A stretch of DNA of 64,000 nucleotides from Gemmatimonadota bacterium (GTDB lineage Bacteria > Gemmatimonadota > Gemmatimonadetes > Longimicrobiales > Gaopeijiaceae): NCBI GenBank assembly GCA_022826005.1, contig JAJDVT010000062.1, forward strand, positions 32,889-96,888, read 5' to 3'. Position 1 is the stretch's first letter; the number at the start of each line of letters is the position of its first letter. Below the pieces are notes generated by a model. That model saw only the letters and a program-made list of their open reading frames with translations, ran no database searches and was not told the DNA's origin. The translations under genes were made by a program, and so were the position numbers. Positions 34,167-42,013 of this stretch are shown piece after piece.

Positions 34167-34189
34167 AAGAGGGAGGGCCACTCTTGAAG
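34167..34189 (+). repeat. Right copy of the 23-bp direct repeat flanking higBA
   Basis: This copy supplies the ribosome site and TTG start of cysNC, just as the left copy supplies the cysD end. The original junction probably had cysD and cysNC overlapping within one such sequence. Confidence 0.65.
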
Positions 34190-36010
34190 TTACCGCCGCT
34201 TCGATTCGTCCTGTGCGGGAGCGTCGACGACGGCAAGAGCACCCTCATCGGCCGGATCCTGTACGACTGCCGACAGGTTTTCGCCGACCAGCTGCAACGG
34301 GTCGAGGCGGACTCCCGCCGCTACGGCACCCAGGGCGACGCCGCCGACCTCGCCCTCCTGGTCGACGGCCTGCAGGACGAGCGCGAGCAGGGCATCACGA
34401 TCGATGTCGCCTACCGTGCCTTCGAGACGCCCCGCCGCCGTTTCATCGTCGCCGATGTGCCCGGCCATGAACAGTACACGCGGAACATGGCGACCGGAGC
34501 CTCCACGGCGGACCTGGCGGTCGTGATCGTGGACGCGCGGAAGGGCATTCTCCCGCAAACGGGGCGCCACACCCGCATCGCGGCGACGTTCGGCGTCAGT
34601 TACTTTGTGCTCGCAGTCAACAAGATGGACCTGGTCGGCTGGGACCACGCCACCTTTGAAGGGATCGTTTCCGATTACCGGCGGGTGGCTGCCGATCTGG
34701 GACTCACCGAGGTGCAGTCCGTCCCGGTCTCCGCCCTCACCGGGGACAACCTGACCCGGCCGTCCGATGCGATGCCCTGGTACACCGGCCCGACGCTGCT
34801 CGCCCACCTGGAGACGGCCGAAGTCGAATCGCCCGCCACCGGCCGGGCCTTCCGCATGCCGGTTCAGTACGTCAACCGCCCCGACCCCGACTTTCGCGGG
34901 TACTGCGGGAGGGTGGCCACTGGGACCGTTTCGCCCGGCGACCGCGTTCGCGTCCTGCCTTCCGGTGTCGAAACGGCGGTGGAGTCCATCGTGGTTTGGC
35001 AGGGAACGCGCAAGCGGGCCGCCCGGGGCGATTCCGTCACCCTCACCCTGGCGCCCGATGTCGATGTCTCCCGCGGCGACGTGATCGCCGCCGCCGAGGA
35101 TCCGCTCGAGGTCGCGGACCAGTTCCAGGCGCGCATCGTGTGGATGGGCGACGAACCGCTCACCGTCGGGCGCCCCTTCGTGCTCAAGCTCCATACGCGC
35201 GAAGTCGGCTGCACCGTGACCCGGATCAGGCACCGCGTCGACGTCTCCGACGGCAGGAAGCTGGCCGCCGCGCAGCTCGGACTCAACGACCTCGGCGTGG
35301 TCAACCTCTCGACGAGCCGTCCCGTCCCCTTCGCTCCGTTCGACGAGAGCCGCGAGCTGGGAGGGCTCATCCTGATCGACCGCGCCACCAACGCGACCGT
35401 GGGCGCCGGCACGATCACCTTCGCGCTCATGCGCGCCTCCAACCTCAAGTGGCAGGACTTCGACATCAGCGGCGAAGTGCGGGCCGACCTCAAGGGGCAG
35501 CGCGCGCAGTGCCTGTGGCTGACCGGCCTTTCGGCGTCGGGAAAGACCACCGTCGCCAACCTGCTTGAGAGGCGTCTCGTCACCGAAGGGCGCCACACCT
35601 ACCTGCTGGACGGCGACAACGTGCGCCACGGGCTCAACCGGGATCTGGGCTTCACCGAGGCGGACCGCGTGGAGAACATCCGCAGGGTGGCCGAGGTGGC
35701 GCGCCTCATGGTCGACGCGGGCCTGATCGTGATCGTGTCCTTCATCAGCCCGTTCCAGGCCGAGCGCGACTTCGCCCGGAGCCTTTTCGCCCCCGGCGAC
35801 TTCGGGGAGATCTTCGTGGACGCGTCGCTGGAGACCTGCGCGAGGCGCGACCCCAAGGGCCTCTACGCCAAGGCGATGAGGGGCGAGATCAGGAACTTCA
35901 CGGGAATCGACAGCCCCTACGAGCGCCCCGAACGCCCGGATCTGCACCTCGACACCGAGAAGCTCTCGCCCGAGGAATGTGTGGAACTGGTGATACGGAG
36001 CCTGGACTGA
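34184..36010 (+). CDS. cysNC: Bifunctional sulfate adenylyltransferase subunit 1 / APS kinase (CysN-CysC fusion)
   Basis: The 608-residue protein joins a CysN GTPase (about residues 1-430; P-loop SVDDGKSTLIGR, DVPGHEQYTRNM, VNKMD) to a CysC APS kinase (about residues 440-608; LTGLSASGKTTVANLL, LDGDNVRHGLNRDLGF, FISPFQAERD, YERPERPDLHLDT). Together with CysD it converts sulfate to PAPS. The start is the TTG at 34184 behind GGGAGGG; the frame is open 30 codons further but those lie in the intergenic repeat. Fused CysNC (NodQ-like) is a known arrangement. Confidence 0.94.
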   Translation: MKLPPLRFVLCGSVDDGKSTLIGRILYDCRQVFADQLQRVEADSRRYGTQGDAADLALLVDGLQDEREQGITIDVAYRAFETPRRRFIVADVPGHEQYTRNMATGASTADLAVVIVDARKGILPQTGRHTRIAATFGVSYFVLAVNKMDLVGWDHATFEGIVSDYRRVAADLGLTEVQSVPVSALTGDNLTRPSDAMPWYTGPTLLAHLETAEVESPATGRAFRMPVQYVNRPDPDFRGYCGRVATGTVSPGDRVRVLPSGVETAVESIVVWQGTRKRAARGDSVTLTLAPDVDVSRGDVIAAAEDPLEVADQFQARIVWMGDEPLTVGRPFVLKLHTREVGCTVTRIRHRVDVSDGRKLAAAQLGLNDLGVVNLSTSRPVPFAPFDESRELGGLILIDRATNATVGAGTITFALMRASNLKWQDFDISGEVRADLKGQRAQCLWLTGLSASGKTTVANLLERRLVTEGRHTYLLDGDNVRHGLNRDLGFTEADRVENIRRVAEVARLMVDAGLIVIVSFISPFQAERDFARSLFAPGDFGEIFVDASLETCARRDPKGLYAKAMRGEIRNFTGIDSPYERPERPDLHLDTEKLSPEECVELVIRSLD

Positions 36011-36059
36011 GCGCTGGATTCCGCCGTCGACACTTCTGCGGTGCCCGATGACACCGAGT

Positions 36060-36078
36060 TGTAAAGTAAATACGACAA
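36060..36078 (-). promoter_or_regulatory. Second copy of the cysD-upstream motif, inverse orientation
   Basis: On the minus strand the sequence TTGTCGTATTTACTTTACA matches the motif ahead of cysD at 17 of 19 positions. It lies 50 bases after cysNC and about 130 bases ahead of the gluconate-dehydrogenase-subunit-like gene, so it may control that operon. Confidence 0.5.
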
Positions 36079-36191
36079 CATGTAATGTCCGGTTGTCATT
36101 ATTGACGGAGTGCGGATTTGACGGGGTCGGAGCCGCGAACAATTATTGCGCATGAAGTCGTGACCGCACTCAACCGGGCGAAGGGCGAACC

Positions 36192-36851
36192 ATCTCCAGA
36201 TCCGAAACACGCAGGACGTTTCTGAAGCAGTCGGTCGCGACGGTGGCCGCGGCTTCGGTGGCGGGGTGCGCACCCGACGCGGGCGGACGTGAAGGCGACG
36301 GCTCCGGTGGCGATCGTCCCGATGGCGCCCCGCCCGGCGGGTCCGCGTCGACGGTGCCCGTCCCCCTCCCCGGCGGAACCCTGCGCGCGGTGGCCGAGGC
36401 CGTTCTCCCCGGCGAGCTCGCTGCCGAGGGCCGGGAGCGCGCGGTCGCCGCATTCGAGCGCTGGTCGGAGGGGCTGGAGCCGGTCGCCGAGCTGAGCCAT
36501 CCGTACCTCGTGCCGGAGGTCCGGTATTCCGGGCCGGATCCGAGGCCGGGATGGGTGGCGCAGCTTGAGGGGCTCGAGAAGGAGTGCGAGAGCCGCTACG
36601 GGAAGGGGTTCGGCGACCTCGATGTTCCCGCGCGCCGGGGGATGCTTGCGCGTCCGCTCGGGCAGGCCGGCCCGGGACTGGGGTCGCCCGCGAGTGCGGC
36701 CCACGTCGCCCTGGCGCTCATGGCGCACTTCTACACTTCGCCGGTGGCGACCGATCTGTGCTACGGGCGGGTGATCGCGAAGCAGCAGTGCCGCGGGCTG
36801 GAGGGGGCGTTGGGCGAACCGGCGGCGCTGGCCGGGGGAGGCGGGCCGTGA
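36192..36851 (+). CDS. Gluconate 2-dehydrogenase subunit 3-like protein with Tat signal; start codon unclear
   Basis: The frame encodes a twin-arginine signal (TRRTFLKQSVATVAAAS) with a lipobox VAGC, then the subunit-3 pattern GGTLRAVAEAVLPGELA, a Pro/Gly-rich middle, and ALMAHFYTSPVATDLCYG. Such subunits pair with a GMC flavoprotein, here the next gene. Between the preceding in-frame stop (36153-36155) and the RR motif no ATG, GTG or TTG exists; an ATC at 36192 is the nearest plausible non-standard start. A later ATG at 36243 would delete the signal. The gene may have lost its start. Confidence 0.65.
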   Translation: MSRSETRRTFLKQSVATVAAASVAGCAPDAGGREGDGSGGDRPDGAPPGGSASTVPVPLPGGTLRAVAEAVLPGELAAEGRERAVAAFERWSEGLEPVAELSHPYLVPEVRYSGPDPRPGWVAQLEGLEKECESRYGKGFGDLDVPARRGMLARPLGQAGPGLGSPASAAHVALALMAHFYTSPVATDLCYGRVIAKQQCRGLEGALGEPAALAGGGGP

Positions 36852-36909
36852 TGTGCGGCGTGCGAGGCGGCCGCCGCATGGCTGGCGCACTGCACCGCGG
36901 GGCCGGGCG

Positions 36910-38499
36910 ATGAAGCGCGTCGTCGAGAGCGATGTCTGCATCATCGGGGCGGGGATCACGGCCGCAATGGTCGCGGAACGCCTCGCCGAGCGGACGAGCG
37001 CCTCCATCACCGTGATCGAGGCCGGGGGGCGGACCGCATCCCTCGCAGAGCGCACCCGCACCCGGGCTCGGATGCTCGCGTACGGCGAGAACCCCTACCC
37101 GAACGACCACATCCGCGACCAGACCGGCACGGGCGCGATGTACCGCCAGATGGTCGTCGGCGGCTCGGCGATGCACTGGGGTGGGGCGATTCCGCGCTAC
37201 TCGCCGGAAGACTTCCGCATCCGGTCCCTCTACGGCGTCGGCTTTGACTGGCCGATCTCGTGGGACGACATCGAGCCGTACTACCAGGAGGCGGAGGAGC
37301 GGATCGGCGCGGCCGGCGAGCAGGGCCCGCCCGACTGCGACCCGCGCTCGAGGCCCTATCCCATGCCGCCGCTCCCCCTGTCGTACAACCTGGCGCGCAT
37401 GCGCGAGTGGACCGACGAGGCCGGCATCCCCTTTTGGACCCAGCCCTGGGCCCGCAACACCGAACCCTACCGGGGGCGCAACGTCTGCCAGCGCTGCGAC
37501 ACCTGTGCGGTCTGCCCCACCGGCGCCAAGTACACCCCCGACTTCGCCTTCGACCAGCTCCTGGCGGCGGGCCGCATCGACCTCTTCGACCGCACCCTGG
37601 TTCGGCGCCTGACACTGGACCCCGGCTCCGACCGCATCGCCCTCGCCGAAGCCGCAGACCGCGACTCGCCCGACGACCCCGTCGAGTTCCGGGCCGGCAC
37701 CTTCGTCATCGCCGCCGGCCACGCCTGGAGTTCCCATCTGCTCCTGCTGTCGGCGAACAGCCGCTTCCCCGACGGCCTCGCCAACCGCACGGGCAACGTT
37801 GGCCGCTACATGACGGGTCACTGGTACATGAGCGGCTACATCGACCTGCCCATGCGCCTATACCCGGGCGTCTTCGCGAACAACAGCCTGCTGTCGCACC
37901 GCTTCGCCAGCCCCGGGCCGCTGGACCGCTACCTGCGCCACGACCTGCGCCTGTGGGAATCGAATGTCGGCCGCGCCCCCCGGCTCACCAACGACGACGG
38001 GCGGCTGCTCTGGGGCGACGAGATCATGGCCGACTGGCGAGCGCGTACCGCATCGGGCGCCACCGCGCGCATCCGCGCATATTACGACGTGATCCCCGAC
38101 CGCGAGAGCCGCCTGACCCTTGACCGCGCGAACACCAACGCCCTGGGCGACCCGATGCCCCGAATCGACTACCGGGCCGCCGATGCGACGATCGATCTCG
38201 AGCCCCACACCCTGGGCACGATCCGGGGCCGTTTCGAGGAGCTGGCGCGCGCGGGCGGGGGAGCCGTACGGAGCACCCGCACTTCCCGCCTTTTCGAGCA
38301 CCCCGGCGGCGGCTGCCGCATGGGCGACGACCCAGTGACGAGCGTGGTCGACCGCCGGGGCCGCACCCACGATCACGAGAACCTCTTCGTGGTCGGCGCG
38401 CCGACCATCGTGTCGAGCGGATGCGCGAACGGAACGCTCACCTTCTGCGCGCTGTCGCTGATGGCGGCCGAAGAGATCGGGAAGGAAGGCCTCCGGTGA
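36910..38499 (+). CDS. GMC-family oxidoreductase
   Basis: The 529-residue flavoprotein has an N-terminal FAD fold (DVCIIGAGITAAMVAERLAE), GGSAMHWGGAIPRY, a Cys cluster (CQRCDTCAVC, residues about 197-206), the FAD-stacking strand FVIAAGHAWSS, and the C-terminal block HPGGGCRMG and VGAPTIVSSGCANGTLTFCA. It resembles gluconate/fructose-type membrane dehydrogenase large subunits, which transfer electrons to a quinone or cytochrome. The ATG at 36910 starts at the conserved fold. It follows its likely small subunit. Confidence 0.88.
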   Translation: MKRVVESDVCIIGAGITAAMVAERLAERTSASITVIEAGGRTASLAERTRTRARMLAYGENPYPNDHIRDQTGTGAMYRQMVVGGSAMHWGGAIPRYSPEDFRIRSLYGVGFDWPISWDDIEPYYQEAEERIGAAGEQGPPDCDPRSRPYPMPPLPLSYNLARMREWTDEAGIPFWTQPWARNTEPYRGRNVCQRCDTCAVCPTGAKYTPDFAFDQLLAAGRIDLFDRTLVRRLTLDPGSDRIALAEAADRDSPDDPVEFRAGTFVIAAGHAWSSHLLLLSANSRFPDGLANRTGNVGRYMTGHWYMSGYIDLPMRLYPGVFANNSLLSHRFASPGPLDRYLRHDLRLWESNVGRAPRLTNDDGRLLWGDEIMADWRARTASGATARIRAYYDVIPDRESRLTLDRANTNALGDPMPRIDYRAADATIDLEPHTLGTIRGRFEELARAGGGAVRSTRTSRLFEHPGGGCRMGDDPVTSVVDRRGRTHDHENLFVVGAPTIVSSGCANGTLTFCALSLMAAEEIGKEGLR

Positions 38500-39320
38500 A
38501 GCGCGTCCTCCTGGGCCTCGCCGTCGCGCTCGTCGCCACCGCCACACTGGCGGAACCGCTGACCGGCCAGTGGCGCGGCTACGGCAGGCGGTGGGTCACC
38601 CCCCGCAAGCCGGACGCAGCACCCATCCCCGGCGAATTCACCTTCTGCCGGCTGCAGTACACGTCGGTCAGGAGCGAATGGCTGGGGACCGGCTGGAACA
38701 CCGACTACCCGGACGCCGATCACAATCTGCCCCTCCGCTACTCGGAGCTCACCACGGGTGATGTCGCGCGCGTCGGGCCCGACGAACCGTTTCACGCCGT
38801 CGTCACCGCCACCGACGACGCCCTCTACGCCTGCCCCTTCATCTTCGCGTCCGATGTGGGAACGGCCGGGTTCAGTGAGATCGAGGCCGTGCGCCTGCGC
38901 GACTACCTGCTCAAGGGCGGCTTCCTGTGGGCGGACGACTTCTGGGGTGACTACGCCTGGCGCAACTGGTCGATCGAGATGGAAAGGGTGCTGCCCGGCT
39001 ACGCCATCGAGGAACTCCCGATGGACCATCCCATCTTCCACACCCTCTACACGGTGGACAGCATCCCGCAGATCCCGTCGATCCAGTATTGGAGACAGAG
39101 CGGCCGCGTGGGCACGTCGGAGCGCGGATTCGAGAGTTCGACGTACAGGATGTACGGGATCGAGGACGACTCGGGCCGGCTGATGGTCATCATGACCCAC
39201 AACACGGACATCGCCGACGGGTGGGAGCGGGAGGGCGAGGAGGAGGCGTTCTTCTACCGCTTTTCGCCCAACGCCTACGCAATCGGGATCAACGTGATCC
39301 TTTACTTCATGACCCACTGA
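38496..39320 (+). CDS. Exported DUF4159 protein
   Basis: The 274-residue protein has a signal peptide (KRVLLGLAVALVATATLA) and the DUF4159 pattern: FTFCRLQYTS, NTDYPDADHNLPLRYSELT, LRDYLLKGGFLWADDFWGD, and late MVIMTHNTDIADGWE and FSPNAYAIGINVILYFMTH. The domain resembles a glutamine-amidotransferase-like fold and is of unknown function, common in Gemmatimonadota-type genomes. Its GTG overlaps the GMC stop (GTGA), so translation is coupled. Confidence 0.85.
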   Translation: MKRVLLGLAVALVATATLAEPLTGQWRGYGRRWVTPRKPDAAPIPGEFTFCRLQYTSVRSEWLGTGWNTDYPDADHNLPLRYSELTTGDVARVGPDEPFHAVVTATDDALYACPFIFASDVGTAGFSEIEAVRLRDYLLKGGFLWADDFWGDYAWRNWSIEMERVLPGYAIEELPMDHPIFHTLYTVDSIPQIPSIQYWRQSGRVGTSERGFESSTYRMYGIEDDSGRLMVIMTHNTDIADGWEREGEEEAFFYRFSPNAYAIGINVILYFMTH

Positions 39321-39391
39321 CGGGCGCGCCATCGCATCCGCCCGGGCCTGCGCGCGCGGCCGGGGCCGATCGCCCGCGGACGGAGGACGAC

Positions 39392-39997
39392 TTGAGCGAC
39401 TGGTGGGCCGAGGGCCTCCTCTTCGAGAACTGCAACTGCACCGCGGTCTGCCCGGGGCACATCCACTTCAGCCAGAAGTGCACCCACGAGGTCTGTCACG
39501 GCTTCTGGGCGATCCGCTTCGACGGGGGGCGGGTGGGAGACGTGGACCTGGCCGGGGTCGACGTGGTCGTGGTGTACGAGACGCCGCAGGTGATGGTGGA
39601 CGGGGGATGGAAGCAGGTGATCATCGTGTCGGACCGCGCGGGCGTGGCGCAGCGGCGGGCCGTGGAGGAGATCCTCACGGGGATGCGGGGCGGGCCATGG
39701 GAGATCCTCGCGAGGTTCGTGGGGGACGGGAGGCCGACGCGGATCGCCCGAATCCGGATCGAGGAGGCGCCGGAGCGGAAGTCGGTGACGGTTAAGGGCG
39801 TGCTCGAAGGGGCCGTCGAGGCGATCCGCGGGCGGAACCGCGCGGAGCCGGTCACCTTCGAGAACATCTACAACCAGATCCACGACACCACCCAGGTGAT
39901 CGCCCGGGGCTCGACCCGGTACGACGACGGCGAGATCGTGATCGCGAACGAAGGCACCCACGGGCTCTGGTCCCGGTTCCGCTGGTCGGCCGGGTAG
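39392..39997 (+). CDS. DUF1326 protein
   Basis: The 201-residue protein begins at a TTG with GGAGGACGAC ahead. It carries the DUF1326 cysteine motif FENCNCTAVCPGHIHF near the start, CHGFWAIRFDGGRVGDVDL and a long beta-rich remainder ending HGLWSRFRWS. Function is unknown; the Cys cluster suggests metal binding. It is commonly paired with a DUF2182 membrane protein, which follows here. Confidence 0.85.
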   Translation: MSDWWAEGLLFENCNCTAVCPGHIHFSQKCTHEVCHGFWAIRFDGGRVGDVDLAGVDVVVVYETPQVMVDGGWKQVIIVSDRAGVAQRRAVEEILTGMRGGPWEILARFVGDGRPTRIARIRIEEAPERKSVTVKGVLEGAVEAIRGRNRAEPVTFENIYNQIHDTTQVIARGSTRYDDGEIVIANEGTHGLWSRFRWSAG

Positions 39998-40112
39998 GGA
40001 TGCGCGGGGCACCGGCCATCGCGTCCCAGGCTCCCTGCGGCCCTCGTAGCGGCCTGGCAGCCCGCGGACGAAGCACCGCTCTGCGTTGCTCCTCGGGCGA
40101 ACAGCCGTCGCG

Positions 40113-40781
40113 ATGAGCTTTTGGCCCGTTTTCGCCATGTGGCTGGCCATGACGGCCGTCATGATGGCGCCGGTGGCGTATCCGTGGCTGCGGGCGCTGT
40201 GGAGGATCGCCGGGAGCGGGATACCCGGCGCTGGCCCGCTGCCTTCCGGACCCCGTCATCGAGGACGCCCGCCAGACCGCTCGCGCAAGAGCGGTGCGCC
40301 GATGGTCGCCACCCTCCCCTTCGCGGGCGGCTACATGCTCGCCTGGGCCGGATTCAGCGCCGCGGCGGCGACCATTCATGTGACCCTGTCCGCGCTGTCC
40401 CTTCCCATCCCCTTCGCGATGGACGCGCCGGTCCTCTCGGCGGCGGCGCTCGGACTCGCGGGCACATTCCAGTTCACCAGGCTGAAGGAGGCGTGCCTGT
40501 CCCACTGCCGTTCCCCGGCAGGATTCCTGCTCACCCGGTGGCGTCCCGGCTCGGCCGCCTCCGCCCGGCTCGGAGTCGAACACGGACTGTATTGCGTCGG
40601 CTGCTGCTGGGCCCTCATGGCGCTGGCCCTCGCGGTGGGAATGATCGATCTACTCTGGATGGGCATCCTCATGGCGGTGATGGTCGCGGAGACCACGCTG
40701 CCCTTCGGCGCCCGCCTCACCCGGCCCGTGGGCCTCGCCCTCCTCGCTGCGGGTGCGGTGGTGCTGGCAACTGGCGCGTGA
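40113..40781 (+). CDS. DUF2182 metal-binding integral membrane protein
   Basis: The ~222-residue protein has five or more membrane helices (FAMWLAMTAVMMAPVAYPW, PFAGGYMLAWAGFSAAAATI, VLSAAALGLAGTFQF, YCVGCCWALMALALAVGMI, LALLAAGAVVLA) and the DUF2182 signature LKEACLSHCRSP plus YCVGCCWALM with histidine and cysteine ligands. A TTG at 40086 is an alternative start. The 3' end runs directly into a higB remnant: the stop codon falls inside remnant sequence read in another frame. Confidence 0.82.
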   Translation: MSFWPVFAMWLAMTAVMMAPVAYPWLRALWRIAGSGIPGAGPLPSGPRHRGRPPDRSRKSGAPMVATLPFAGGYMLAWAGFSAAAATIHVTLSALSLPIPFAMDAPVLSAAALGLAGTFQFTRLKEACLSHCRSPAGFLLTRWRPGSAASARLGVEHGLYCVGCCWALMALALAVGMIDLLWMGILMAVMVAETTLPFGARLTRPVGLALLAAGAVVLATGA

Positions 40782-40837
40782 CCTTCCGGTTTGAGGAGGG
40801 CGCGGCAGTCGATGTAGACTACGTGGACTACCACTGA
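40766..40837 (+). pseudogene. higB toxin 3' remnant fused to the end of the DUF2182 gene
   Basis: The frame from 40766 encodes GNWRVTFRFEEGAAVDVDYV followed by DYH and stop, the C-terminal signature of HigB toxins, with about 70 residues missing. It overlaps the last 16 bases of the DUF2182 gene in another frame, so the junction between them is a recombination breakpoint. The intact higA partner starts 14 bases downstream. Confidence 0.75.
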
Positions 40838-40851
40838 GGAGAAGACCGATC

Positions 40852-41139
40852 ATGGCGATGCAGAACCCACCGCATCCGGGGGGTATCGTAAAGCGGCAGT
40901 GCCTGGAACCACTAGGCTTGACCGTGACCCGTGCCGCAGAGGGATTGGGCGTCACCCGACAGGCCCTTTCGGAACTGGTCAACGGTCGCACGGGGATATC
41001 GGTCGAGATGGCGATACGCCTGTCAAAGGCCTTCGGCTCGGCGCCCGAGACATGGCTGGGAATGCAGATGGCCTACGATCTCTGGCAGGCCCGCAGCCGG
41101 GTTGGGGAAATCGCTGTGGAGCGGTTTGTCGCGGCGTGA
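40852..41139 (+). CDS. higA: HigA-family antitoxin (toxin partner degraded)
   Basis: The 95-residue protein has NPPHPGGIVKRQCLEPLGLT, the helix-turn-helix TRAAEGLGVTRQALSELVNG, and ETWLGMQMAYDLWQARSR, a textbook HigA. GAGGAGAAGACC precedes the ATG. Its toxin is only a 23-residue remnant upstream. As with the copy at 28896, the antitoxin has outlived the toxin. Confidence 0.88.
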   Translation: MAMQNPPHPGGIVKRQCLEPLGLTVTRAAEGLGVTRQALSELVNGRTGISVEMAIRLSKAFGSAPETWLGMQMAYDLWQARSRVGEIAVERFVAA

Positions 41140-41211
41140 CTTCGGCGCGTTGCACATGACCCGCCTACACCGGGTCTCATCCAACCCGAGCTGAGTCTCC
41201 ACCTTCCAGTC

Positions 41212-42012
41212 ATGAACGTCGCCCTCTTCGTCACCTGCCTCGCCGACCACTACTTCGCAGACGCGGCCGCCGACGCGGTCCGCCTTCTCCGCCACCTCGG
41301 CTGCACCGTCACCTTCCCCGAAGCTCAGACCTGCTGCGGCCAGCCCGCCTACAACGCGGGGCGCAACGCCGAAGCCCTGCGCATGGCCCGCCACACGATC
41401 GATGTCTTCGACGCGGCCGACGCGGTCATCGTCCCCAGCGGCTCGTGCGCCACGATGGTCAAGAAGTTCTATCCCCGTCTGATGGAAGAGGCGACCGCCC
41501 TCTCGGAGCGAACCTGGGAGCTTGGCGAATTCGTCGTGCGGCGCCTCGGCGTCACCGCACTGGGCGACGGCCTCGCCGGACGCCGCGTCGCCATCCACCA
41601 GGGGTGCCATGCGCTGCGCGAACTGCGCCTCGAATCGGAGCCGGCGGTCCTGCTGGAAGGGGTGGGCGCGGAAGTCGTCCCCTGGGAGGCCGATGATGAG
41701 TGTTGCGGCTTCGGGGGCCTCTTCTCCGTGAAGATGTCCGCGGTCTCGGCAGCAATGGCGGACCGGAAACTGGACACACTGCCGCCCGTCGACTGGGTGG
41801 TCTCGGGGGACGGGGGCTGCGTCCTTCACCTCGATGGCCGCAGCCGCGCGCGCCGTCTGGGGATCGAGTTCGTGCACCTCGCTACCGCGCTCTGGCGGGG
41901 CGTGTCCCAGGACAATGGCATGACCGATCGCAACCTGGCCAACGCGACCGACCGGTCGGCGGCCACCCCAACCGACCATTCGGCGGGCGCCTCGGCCGCC
42001 CGGGACCGCTGA
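41212..42012 (+). CDS. lutA: L-lactate utilisation protein LutA (Fe-S binding)
   Basis: The 266-residue protein matches LutA/YkgE: two CCG-type cysteine motifs (EAQTCCGQPAYNAG and DDECCGFGGLFSVK), GSCATMVKKFYP and HQGCHALRELR. It is one of three proteins that oxidise L-lactate to pyruvate. A Thr/Asp/Ala-rich tail of about 25 residues (ATDRSAATPTDHSAG) extends beyond the normal end. The gene is followed one base later by lutB. Confidence 0.93.
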   Translation: MNVALFVTCLADHYFADAAADAVRLLRHLGCTVTFPEAQTCCGQPAYNAGRNAEALRMARHTIDVFDAADAVIVPSGSCATMVKKFYPRLMEEATALSERTWELGEFVVRRLGVTALGDGLAGRRVAIHQGCHALRELRLESEPAVLLEGVGAEVVPWEADDECCGFGGLFSVKMSAVSAAMADRKLDTLPPVDWVVSGDGGCVLHLDGRSRARRLGIEFVHLATALWRGVSQDNGMTDRNLANATDRSAATPTDHSAGASAARDR

Positions 42013-42013
42013 C

